DNA of 5,885 bases from Gammaproteobacteria bacterium (lineage in GTDB: Bacteria > Pseudomonadota > Gammaproteobacteria > GRL18), in assembly GCA_030632625.1 (NCBI GenBank), contig DAOVUK010000231.1, forward strand, positions 1-5,885, given 5' to 3'. Numbering within the stretch: position 1 is the first letter of the stretch; every line of letters begins with the position of its first letter. Position numbers and translations under genes: made by a program. The notes beneath the pieces are model-generated. The model saw only the letters and a program-made list of their open reading frames with translations. It was not told the DNA's origin and ran no database searches. Shown in pieces: positions 1-4,705 of this stretch.

Positions 1-1
1 A

Positions 2-256
2 AAAGAGTTTATTTTAAAAGATTATCTTGTTATTGAAAGTATGAATTATGAACTATTCAAACGTTCTTTTGAATTGATGGACAAATATTCGGATCAACCA
101 ATGGATTTTGCTGATGCAACATTGGTTGTCTTAGCTGAAAAATATCGTACTGATATTGTGTTTACTTTAGATTTTTCTGATTTCAGAGCTTACAAATATT
201 TAAAAGGATATCGACATTATAGTTTTAAACTATTGGGTGATAATTTACTTGAATAA
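2..256 (+). CDS. vapC: PIN-domain (VapC-type) toxin, 3' part only
   Basis: The reading frame is already open at base 2, so the gene starts outside the window; 84 C-terminal residues are visible. The residues fit the second half of a PIN domain, a small RNase fold used by VapC toxins to cut tRNA or other RNA. Seen directly: MDFADAT (visible residues 34-40), where D35 and D38 sit where PIN domains carry a conserved acidic metal ligand, and TLDFSDF (55-61), matching the last acidic motif of the fold (T-x-D-x-x-D-F). The end is complete and ends in LLGDNLLE. The partner antitoxin would be expected just upstream, outside the window. It converges on the integrase stub, with only 17 bp between the two stop codons. 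Family assignment is good; target and activity are not visible. An ATG at 41 is internal and is not the real start. Confidence 0.8.
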   Translation, partial: KEFILKDYLVIESMNYELFKRSFELMDKYSDQPMDFADATLVVLAEKYRTDIVFTLDFSDFRAYKYLKGYRHYSFKLLGDNLLE

Positions 257-273
257 AGCATTTGAGCCAGTTT

Positions 274-405
274 TTACTTTTTTTCCATCTGGAGTCGGGT
301 ACGAATTGCCCAGACTTCCTTTAGCTTCAAGGCAGGCTTTTGACCAACAATTTTCCCTTTATTCCAGGGGATTTTGGTTTGGGGTTCATAGGGTAGTGTA
401 TCCAT
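274..405 (-). pseudogene. Truncated tyrosine recombinase (integrase), N-terminal stub
   Basis: This frame encodes 43 residues beginning MDTLPYEPQTK. Its middle part, with PWNKGKIVGQKPALKLKEVW (residues 12-31) followed by AIRTRLQ, is the N-terminal signature I recognise from a group of short tyrosine-type recombinases, where it is normally followed by a segment like RDLALFNLAIDSKLRG and then the catalytic domain. Here the frame stops right after RLQMEKK, and neither other frame downstream resumes the family sequence, so all catalytic residues are lost. The start at 405 is supported by a GGAGG site (413-417) seven bases upstream; a longer frame to 459 is less likely. The break lies next to the end of the PIN gene, so the stub looks like a deletion or recombination junction. 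It is divergent from the antitoxin gene. It could be translated as a short peptide, but I infer no function. Confidence 0.7.
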
Positions 406-453
406 AATAATTCCTCCGTTATCAGATTTACTGTTTAAAGTATCGCTCAATTT

Positions 454-488
454 ACACAAATGTATGAATATGTGTTAATTATTATAAT
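454..488 (+). promoter_or_regulatory. Likely antitoxin promoter with inverted repeat operator
   Basis: A perfect sigma-70 -10 box, TATAAT, lies at 483-488, about 20 bases before the antitoxin start. Just upstream, ACACA (454-458) and TGTGT (471-475) form an inverted repeat across 22 bases, placed where a -35 region should be; no good -35 hexamer is visible. Ribbon-helix-helix antitoxins usually repress their own promoter through such repeats, so this is a plausible self-binding operator. The site lies in the 103-bp divergent gap with the integrase stub and might affect both directions. Confidence 0.45.
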
Positions 489-508
489 AGTTGATGAGGA
501 GTGCATTT

Positions 509-760
509 ATGCCACGTACAACCAGTATTACTCTGGGGAAGCATCAGCAGAAATTTATTGAATCCCTTGTTCAAAGTGGTCGTTATACGTCGACCAGTGA
601 AATCGTGAGAGATGCCTTACGAAAACTTGAAGAATCTCAAGGATCAGAATGGTTACTTGGTCAACTCATTGAGGGTGAAAAAGGTGAAGCTAAAGCCTGG
701 AATGATGAGGCCCTTATGGCACACGTAAAACAGGAAGCAACTAAGCGTGGCAAGCTATAA
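509..760 (+). CDS. parD: ParD-type ribbon-helix-helix antitoxin (CC2985 family)
   Basis: The 83-residue protein starts MPRTTSITLGKH and has the usual ParD layout: a beta strand (TTSITLG, residues 4-10) and two helices ending in YTSTSEIVRDALRKLEE (26-42), the pattern of the MetJ/Arc DNA-binding fold, followed by a charged C-terminal tail (43-83) of the kind that wraps the ParE toxin. The length matches the family. Start choice: ATG at 509 has GAGGAG (496-501) seven bases upstream; a TTG at 491 and ATG at 494 lie in frame but overlap that site. In typical operons parE begins at or overlapping the antitoxin stop; here no ParE-like frame follows, and an inverted repeat starts 25 bases after the stop. 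It is therefore an orphan antitoxin, or the toxin has been lost. It would repress its own promoter by family analogy. Confidence 0.85.
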   Translation: MPRTTSITLGKHQQKFIESLVQSGRYTSTSEIVRDALRKLEESQGSEWLLGQLIEGEKGEAKAWNDEALMAHVKQEATKRGKL

Positions 761-784
761 AACTTCTCCTGTTGCTGAGCAGGA

Positions 785-856
785 TTGTGGGTGAGTTTTA
801 CGAACCCCAACATGTATCTTGCTGAAACTGTTGGGGTTCGTAAAACTCACCCACAA
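785..856. repeat. 28-bp perfect inverted repeat, paired REP-like element
   Basis: Bases 785-812 are the exact reverse complement of 829-856, separated by a 16-base loop (813-828). The arm reads TTGTGGGTGAGT, then TTTACG, then AACCCCAACA. Each arm is also a weak palindrome by itself (GTGGGTG against CCCCAAC), the form expected of a REP sequence, and two REPs in opposite orientation make a REPIN or BIME. The arms resemble widespread repeats of the type GTTGGGTTTCG...CAACCCAAC, from memory. It begins 25 bases after the antitoxin stop and may protect or end that transcript, although no T-run follows. The 28-bp stem should fold strongly in RNA or single-stranded DNA. Confidence 0.8.
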
Positions 857-1004
857 CCTTCTATGACAAAATGTAAACAGAAAACGTATTATTTGATCAG
901 TCCCCCCAGTTTGGGACGTTCTCGACTCTGTGTAAAGAATCTTGACAGTTTGAAGCATATTAATTATTCCTGAAAATTCATTTCCTGAAGTTTCTTTGTA
1001 AATA

Positions 1005-1184
1005 GTGAGTGAACGTCTGCTCATTGGTATGGATATTCTGAGCAATGCCAATTTGATCATGCTCTGTCATGAAAGTCGATCATTTTTTGTCGTTATCCTA
1101 AAAAAAATTCATGGGGATAACTCAGCTTTAATATATAAACAAAACATTACCTTTCTGTTGACAGTGTTCCCGGCTTATACTTAA
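1005..1184 (+). pseudogene. Possible remnant of an aspartyl-protease-like gene
   Basis: A 59-codon frame from GTG at 1005 begins VSERLLIGMDILSNANLIML. The segment LLIGMDIL (residues 5-12) closely matches the C-terminal hydrophobic-Gly motif of retropepsin-like (clan AA) aspartic proteases, where LIGMDII is typically followed by a strand such as GDFAVTN. The catalytic D-T/S-G motif, which belongs about 70 residues upstream, is absent: the frame is closed by TAA at 999-1001. The tail after about residue 30 looks non-coding. No ribosome binding site is evident. It is either a decayed 3' fragment or a chance match over eight residues; confidence is low. Confidence 0.25.
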
Positions 1185-1191
1185 CAGGGAT

Positions 1192-1234
1192 GCTTATATC
1201 CTATAGGAAACAAATAGGATAAAATTATATAAGC
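1192..1234. repeat. Nested inverted repeats upstream of the permease gene
   Basis: Two perfect 8-base inverted repeats are interleaved: an outer pair GCTTATAT (1192-1199) with ATATAAGC (1227-1234), and an inner pair TATCCTAT (1197-1204) with ATAGGATA (1214-1221). The outer left arm overlaps the inner left arm by three bases, so the two pairings compete partly. The inner pair has a 9-base gap, spacing typical of a dimeric repressor or activator site. The block ends 68 bases before the permease start, so a regulatory role is plausible; it could instead be an mRNA leader hairpin. Confidence 0.4.
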
Positions 1235-1302
1235 CTTTTAATAAGACAATTTATATATCCATATTAGAAATAAAATGACGCAAGTCACTATAGGCAATAT
1301 GA

Positions 1303-3072
1303 ATGACTTTTGACGCCTGGTTCAGTATCTCAATTGTGATATTTTGTTTTGCAACTCTTATGTTCAGCCGTGTTTCAGCTGACATTGTCATGACTGCGGG
1401 TTTATCTTTGCTGCTGCTTTTCGAAATACTGACCCCTCAGGAAGCACTGGCCGGTTTTGCTAATGAAGGGATGCTGACGGTTGCTGTTTTATATATTGTT
1501 GCTGCTGGATTGACCGAAACCGGTGCGGTCGGCTGGATTGTTCAGTCTCTCCTGGGGCGTCCCCATTCCACTTCTCATGCACAGCTCAGATTAATGCTGC
1601 CTGTTACCGTTTTAAGTGCCTTTCTTAATAATACGCCCGTGGTCGCTATTTTTATCCCCGCAGTGAAGGATTGGGCTAAACGTCATAAACTGACATTATC
1701 TAAATTAATGATCCCTTTAAGTTATGCCAGCATCGCTGGAGGAACCTGCACTTTGATTGGCACGAGTACCAATCTGGTGGTCAACGGAATGTTACAGGAA
1801 CAAAATAACTATTCCGGACTTTCTATGTTTGAGCTCCTATGGGTAGGTGCTCCCATTGTCTTTTCTGTGCTAGTTTTTATACTGATCTTCAGCCGCTGGT
1901 TGTTGCCTGATCGAGTCCCTGCACTGGATCGCTATGATGATGTCAGACAATATACGGTAGAGATGAAAGTGGAGCACAATAGCCCCCTTGCAAATATGAG
2001 TATAGAGCAGGCAGGGTTACGACAATTACCAGGTCTCTTTCTGGTTGAAATAGAGCGGGCAGGGCAACTTATTCCAGCTGTATCCCCTCAGGAAATTCTT
2101 TATAGTAATGATCGACTGGTATTTGCCGGAATCATTGATTCCGTCGTTGATCTGCAAAAAATACGTGGTTTGAAACCAGCAACCAGTCAGATTTTTAAAC
2201 TGGAGGGTGAGCGAAAGGATCGACGTTTTGTCGAAGCCGTTGTCTCCAATACCTGCCCGATGATCGGCAAGACTGTTCGTGAAGGTAAGTTTCGTTCCCG
2301 TTATAATGCGGTTATCATTGCCCTGGCCCGTAATGGTGAGCGGCTGAATCAGAAAATTGGTGATATTATTCTTCGCCCGGGAGATACTCTATTACTGGAA
2401 AGCCGTGAGTCCTTTGTGCAGCAGCAACATAACTCCCGCGACTTTTTTCTGATTAGTGAAATCGGTCATTCTCACCCTCTGAATCATGATCGGGCAATAA
2501 CCGCTCTTGGTATTGTTCTGTTAATGATCCTGCTGGTCAGTTTTGGCTGGCTGAGTATGCTCAAGGCAGCATTACTTGCCTCCGGACTGATGATAATAAC
2601 TCGCTGTATTGATGGCCGGATTGCCCGTCTGGCACCTGACTGGCAAGTTTTAGTCGTTATCGCCACCGCTTTTGGAATTGGCACAGCAATTCATAAGACG
2701 GGTGCTGCAATGGCCATCGCTGAAACCCTGATTAGCCTGACCGATGGTGCACCCTGGCTGACTCTGGCGATGGTCTTTCTATTGACTGCCGGTTTTACCG
2801 CAATGGCTACCAATAATGTTGCGGCGGTATTAATGTTCCCCATAGCTCTGGAGGCAGCAAATACTTTGCAGGTGAGTATAATGCCCTTTGCAATAATAAT
2901 TATGGTTGCCGCATCAGCCAGTTTTTCTACTCCTATTGGCTATCAAACCAATCTGATGGTTTTTAATGCTGGCGGCTATCGCTTTATGGATTTTTTCCGC
3001 ATTGGTTTCCCTCTGACTCTACTCGTAGGTCTGGTTACTTTAATTATTACGCCATTGGTATGGAATTTTTAG
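1303..3072 (+). CDS. SLC13-type anion permease with two RCK_C (TrkA_C) domains
   Basis: The 589-residue inner-membrane protein belongs to the SLC13/DASS group of sodium-coupled anion carriers in the form with inserted cytoplasmic RCK_C domains. The N-terminal half (1-200) has about six membrane segments with FLNNTPVVA (107-115) and IGTSTNLVV (152-160); the C-terminal half (395-589) repeats them with MATNNVAAV (501-509) and STPIGYQTNLMV (542-553). These S/T-N-T and T-x-N motifs form the sodium and substrate sites in both halves of the inverted repeat. Between them lie two RCK_C-like modules at about 216-290 and 305-385 (for example CPMIGKTVREGKF, then LRPGDTLLL), which may bind a ligand and gate transport. 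Length is normal and the frame intact. ATG 1303 is preceded directly by an in-frame TGA, so no upstream start exists; the ribosome site is weak (TAGG, 1291-1294). Substrate is not readable: sulfate, dicarboxylate, phosphate or others are possible. It overlaps the following small ORF by 13 bases. Confidence 0.92.
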   Translation: MTFDAWFSISIVIFCFATLMFSRVSADIVMTAGLSLLLLFEILTPQEALAGFANEGMLTVAVLYIVAAGLTETGAVGWIVQSLLGRPHSTSHAQLRLMLPVTVLSAFLNNTPVVAIFIPAVKDWAKRHKLTLSKLMIPLSYASIAGGTCTLIGTSTNLVVNGMLQEQNNYSGLSMFELLWVGAPIVFSVLVFILIFSRWLLPDRVPALDRYDDVRQYTVEMKVEHNSPLANMSIEQAGLRQLPGLFLVEIERAGQLIPAVSPQEILYSNDRLVFAGIIDSVVDLQKIRGLKPATSQIFKLEGERKDRRFVEAVVSNTCPMIGKTVREGKFRSRYNAVIIALARNGERLNQKIGDIILRPGDTLLLESRESFVQQQHNSRDFFLISEIGHSHPLNHDRAITALGIVLLMILLVSFGWLSMLKAALLASGLMIITRCIDGRIARLAPDWQVLVVIATAFGIGTAIHKTGAAMAIAETLISLTDGAPWLTLAMVFLLTAGFTAMATNNVAAVLMFPIALEAANTLQVSIMPFAIIIMVAASASFSTPIGYQTNLMVFNAGGYRFMDFFRIGFPLTLLVGLVTLIITPLVWNF

Positions 3073-3266
3073 GTAGTCTGAAGCAAATACAGATCATGCT
3101 TTTATGGGAAAAAAAGCATCAGCTTTTAAAGGATGATAAAAATACACCTGAAGTATTATTTTTTGCAGAAGCACAGCTACAGGTGTACCGCTGGCTTATT
3201 GAAGAACTCAGAATTTCACTCTTCGCTCAGGAATTAAAAACTGCTGGAAAAGAAATGGCAGGATAG
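3060..3266 (+). CDS. Small helical protein of unknown function overlapping the permease
   Basis: This 68-residue frame starts at an ATG that overlaps the last codons of the permease by 13 bases (ATGG...TTTTTAG), so it could be translated by ribosomes ending the permease. It has no clear ribosome binding site of its own. The sequence is mostly charged and amphipathic helix, with LLWEKKHQLLKDDKN (14-28) and LQVYRWLIEELRISLFAQEL (40-59); no signal peptide, no membrane span, no cysteines. Codon use resembles real genes and the frame runs to a hairpin region, which argues for coding. An inner ATG at 3096 is an alternative start. I do not recognise a family. A role as an accessory peptide of the permease is only inferred from the overlap. 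Confidence 0.5.
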   Translation: MEFLGSLKQIQIMLLWEKKHQLLKDDKNTPEVLFFAEAQLQVYRWLIEELRISLFAQELKTAGKEMAG

Positions 3267-3276
3267 CGTTCAGAGC

Positions 3277-3314
3277 TAAGGGATTTGGTATTTTAATAAA
3301 TGCCAAATCCCTAA
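3277..3314. other. Long hairpin after the permease operon
   Basis: Bases 3279-3293 pair with 3298-3312 in a 15-bp stem (one G-U pair) around a TAAT loop; TAAGGGATTTGG on the left faces CCAAATCCCTA on the right. It starts 13 bases after the stop of the 68-aa ORF. No T-run follows on either strand, so it is not a classical intrinsic terminator; it may stabilise the mRNA 3' end or be a repeat. The hexamer AGCGTT flanks it on both sides (3265-3270 and 3321-3326) as a direct repeat. Confidence 0.65.
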
Positions 3315-3365
3315 GTGCTCAGCGTTAAGAAAAATCAAAAGCAGGATTAAAAGAAAAAATAGCTT

Positions 3366-3384
3366 AGAGTGAATGCTCTTTTTT
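3366..3384 (+). terminator. Short intrinsic terminator candidate
   Basis: AGAGT (3366-3370) pairs with GCTCT (3375-3379), including one G-U pair, around a GAAT loop, followed by six T (3379-3384). The stem is only five pairs, so it is weak, but its position about 100 bases after the 68-aa ORF fits the end of the permease transcript. Confidence 0.35.
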
Positions 3385-3392
3385 ATGCTCTT

Positions 3393-3417
3393 GCTTAACG
3401 CTTAACGCTTAACGCTT
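3393..3417. repeat. Tandem 7-bp repeat GCTTAAC, 3.6 copies
   Basis: GCTTAAC is repeated three times without error plus GCTT, followed by a run of eight T (3416-3423). The reverse complement of its nine-base unit CTTAACGCT occurs at 3321-3329 (AGCGTTAAG), so any of the three copies can pair with it. The repeat ends five bases before the stop codon of the SAP-like gene on the other strand, so it is part of that gene's 3' untranslated region. Such heptamer tracts can change copy number by slippage. Confidence 0.75.
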
Positions 3418-3421
3418 TTTT

Positions 3422-3631
3422 TTATGATACAGCAACTGTTTTCTTAGCTAACGTAAAACAATCATCTTGCCAGATACAGGTGGATTGATCGCAATAGTCA
3501 TTTGAAGCAGAAGCAAAGCAGTCAAAATTACCTTCAGTTGCCTGAATATGTCTGACTAATAAGGTTTTGTTGAGTTTACCAGTTTTTAAACCGTTTTCTT
3601 TGGCGATTTTTCTGATGTCTTGCATTTTCAT
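3422..3631 (-). CDS. Small SAP-like protein with four cysteines
   Basis: The 69-residue protein has two parts. Residues 1-34 (MKMQDIRKIAKENGLKTGKL, then NKTLLVRHIQATEG) have the helix-turn-helix pattern of SAP and Rho N-terminal-like domains: a short helix, an extended K-x-G-K-L linker and a second helix, a fold that often binds nucleic acid. Residues 35-60 carry four cysteines, C38, C47, C52 and C58, in FDCF...YCDQSTCIWQDDC; this could bind a metal or form disulfides. I recognise this combination from short uncharacterised proteobacterial proteins. The ribosome site GAGG (3643-3646) lies 11 bases before ATG 3631, rather far; ATG 3625 (residue 3) would be farther still. It is divergent from the DUF2835 gene across a 175-bp AT-rich gap and convergent with the permease operon. 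Function is unknown; DNA or RNA binding is an inference from the fold. Confidence 0.75.
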   Translation of the reverse strand: MKMQDIRKIAKENGLKTGKLNKTLLVRHIQATEGNFDCFASASNDYCDQSTCIWQDDCFTLAKKTVAVS

Positions 3632-3689
3632 TGATAGTATTTCCTCAGGAATAAATTGATTGATTCATTAATGTGATTAAGTTTTTACT

Positions 3690-3725
3690 CGTTATTATTT
3701 TTATAACGCGATTTTAGTATAAAAT
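3690..3725. promoter_or_regulatory. Divergent intergenic region with inverted repeat and -10-like boxes
   Basis: In the 175-bp gap between the SAP-like gene and the DUF2835 gene, CGTTAT (3690-3695) and ATAACG (3703-3708) form a perfect 6-bp inverted repeat with a 7-base gap, followed by TATAAA (3718-3723) on the plus strand. No good -35 box stands out in this very AT-rich DNA. The repeat sits between the two divergent genes, so it could be an operator or simply AT-rich background. Confidence 0.25.
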
Positions 3726-3806
3726 ATTTGAAATACAATAAAAAAATGAAAAAATACAAAAATAAGTAACTATAAATACAAATGAATCATTTAAACTGTT
3801 TAGCAA

Positions 3807-4031
3807 ATGAATGAAATTCGCTTTCGACTCGAAATCAGTGCACAGGAATATCTTCGTTACTATCAGGGGGAGGTGGATGCTGTGCAAGTAACAATTGCGG
3901 GGGGGCGGACTATTCAGTTTCCAGCCAGTGTCTTGCAGAAACATGTTGATCAATCGGGAGTCAATGGCAGTTTTAGAATTATCTTTGACGATAATAATAA
4001 AATGATCAGCATGGAACGAGTCTCTAATTAA
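3807..4031 (+). CDS. DUF2835 family protein
   Basis: The 74-residue protein matches the small DUF2835 family in full length: ISAQEYLRYYQGEVDAVQV (residues 10-28), then a G-G-R-T-I-Q-F-P-A motif (32-40) and a conserved C-terminal strand segment (GSFRIIFDDNNKMISMERV, 54-72). The family is known mainly from gammaproteobacteria and has no established function; it is probably a small soluble beta-rich protein. ATG 3807 is the natural start, since the alignment begins there, but no clear Shine-Dalgarno motif precedes it. Its stop overlaps the next start as TAATG (4029-4033), so the two genes form an operon with likely translational coupling. Confidence 0.85.
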   Translation: MNEIRFRLEISAQEYLRYYQGEVDAVQVTIAGGRTIQFPASVLQKHVDQSGVNGSFRIIFDDNNKMISMERVSN

Positions 4032-4522
4032 TGCAGCTGCTAAAATTTTTTTCACCGGCCACCCGTCTTAGATATTATCCGCCTTTCTGGCTAATGCGGC
4101 TGAAGATTTTACAAATGGATCCACTGTGGCGAACAGTGCGTATCAAATTACCCTTAACACGATTATCTAAAAATCCCGGCGGCGGGATGTTTGGCGGTTT
4201 TCAGGCTTCTCTGGCCGATCCTGTTGCTGCCCTGGCCTGTTTAAAATCGTTTCCCGGCTGTGAGGTCTGGACTCGATACCTGCAATTAAATTTTATTCGT
4301 GAAGGGCGAACGGATTTGGAGCTGCGTTTTGAATTTTCGGATGAGCAACTGGCTGATATCAGACAGGAAATAAAACAAAAAGGCCGTTCCAACCCTGTTT
4401 TTGAATATGGCTTTTATGATCTGCATGACAACTTATGTACAGAGATTCGCTGTCGGGTGGCGATAAGGCCTGAAGGTTATGTGCCTCCGGCAAGGAAAAT
4501 CGTAACTACTCAGCGTGTTTAG
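4031..4522 (+). CDS. DUF4442-type hotdog thioesterase, C-terminus altered by a mobile element
   Basis: The 163-residue protein fits the DUF4442/PaaI-like hotdog thioesterases, which hydrolyse acyl-CoA or related thioesters in the cytoplasm. Seen: a helical N-terminus with YYPPFWLMRLKI (15-26), the hotdog central-helix motif NPGGGMFGGFQASLADPVAA (48-67), then strands with VWTRYLQLNFIREGRTDLEL (79-98) and a late strand pair (NPVFEYGFYDLHDN, EIRCRVAIRPEG). The start overlaps the DUF2835 stop (TAATG). The last six residues, VTTQRV, and the stop come from the inserted miniature element. Joining the sequence across the 8-bp target duplication gives ...PPARKINH and stop TAA (4656-4658), two residues instead of six. 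The core fold lies well before the insertion, so the enzyme is probably still functional. Substrate is unknown. Confidence 0.85.
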   Translation: MQLLKFFSPATRLRYYPPFWLMRLKILQMDPLWRTVRIKLPLTRLSKNPGGGMFGGFQASLADPVAALACLKSFPGCEVWTRYLQLNFIREGRTDLELRFEFSDEQLADIRQEIKQKGRSNPVFEYGFYDLHDNLCTEIRCRVAIRPEGYVPPARKIVTTQRV

Positions 4523-4641
4523 ATTTTGCTTCAGAACAAGGCATTTTTGCACGGAGAATGTGAGCATATACAAATATGTGACCATTTGAGTACGAAAATA
4601 ACGCCGTTATGGAGTAAAAGATGAATACGCTGAGTAGTTAC
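4502..4641. mobile_element. IS66-like miniature element (MITE), 140 bp
   Basis: The element has perfect 15-bp terminal inverted repeats: GTAACTACTCAGCGT (4502-4516) and its reverse complement at 4627-4641. It is flanked by an 8-bp direct repeat, GGAAAATC, at 4494-4501 and 4642-4649. Terminal repeats starting GTAA with an 8-bp target duplication are the known hallmarks of the IS66 family. The 110-bp interior has no transposase and only small palindromes: CATAT-ACAA-ATATG (4565-4578) and ATAACG-C-CGTTAT (4598-4610). It must therefore rely on a full-length element elsewhere. It sits in the last codons of the thioesterase gene. The perfect repeats and duplication suggest a recent insertion. Confidence 0.88.
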
Positions 4642-4705
4642 GGAAAATCAACCACTAAATAGTCTATACTGATTGAGTAGATATCATAGAATAGGGTATA
4701 GAGAA

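Larger units (their letters stand above)
857..1302. other. Gap without a convincing intact gene, upstream of the permease
   Basis: This stretch of about 445 bases between the inverted repeat and the permease is AT-rich. Reading frames on both strands across 755-1060 owe much of their length to the inverted repeat and match no family I know. It contains a possible protease-gene remnant (1005-1184), a TTGACA hexamer at 1158-1163 without a well-spaced -10 box, a nested inverted repeat (1192-1234), and TGACGCAAGTCA (1275-1286), a short palindrome-like site (TGAC/GTCA) 17 bases before the permease start. The permease promoter should lie in the last 150 bases, but I cannot place it firmly. Confidence 0.5.

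Noticed and set aside
785..973. Plus-strand frame of 62 codons starting in the inverted repeat
   Set aside because: Its N-terminal third is translated repeat, shared with the opposite-strand frame; no ribosome site or family resemblance.
755..1060. Minus-strand frame of 101 codons across the inverted repeat
   Set aside because: Much of its length comes from the inverted repeat, it matches no family I know, and it overlaps the end of the antitoxin gene.
1054..1088. TGATC/GATCA stem followed by six T, terminator-like
   Set aside because: Only five pairs over a 19-base loop and no gene upstream that would end there.
1158..1186. TTGACA hexamer with TATACT nearby as permease promoter
   Set aside because: The spacing to TATACT is 12 bases, too short, and at 17 bases there is no -10-like hexamer; kept only as a mention in the gap description.
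2484..2684. Minus-strand frame inside the permease gene
   Set aside because: Lies opposite a well-supported long gene and shows no family features.
3714..4055. Minus-strand frame of 113 codons opposite the DUF2835 gene
   Set aside because: Opposite a recognised family gene; composition is that of a shadow frame over AT-rich DNA.
4201..4392. Minus-strand frame inside the thioesterase gene
   Set aside because: Serine-rich shadow of the coding strand with no family match.
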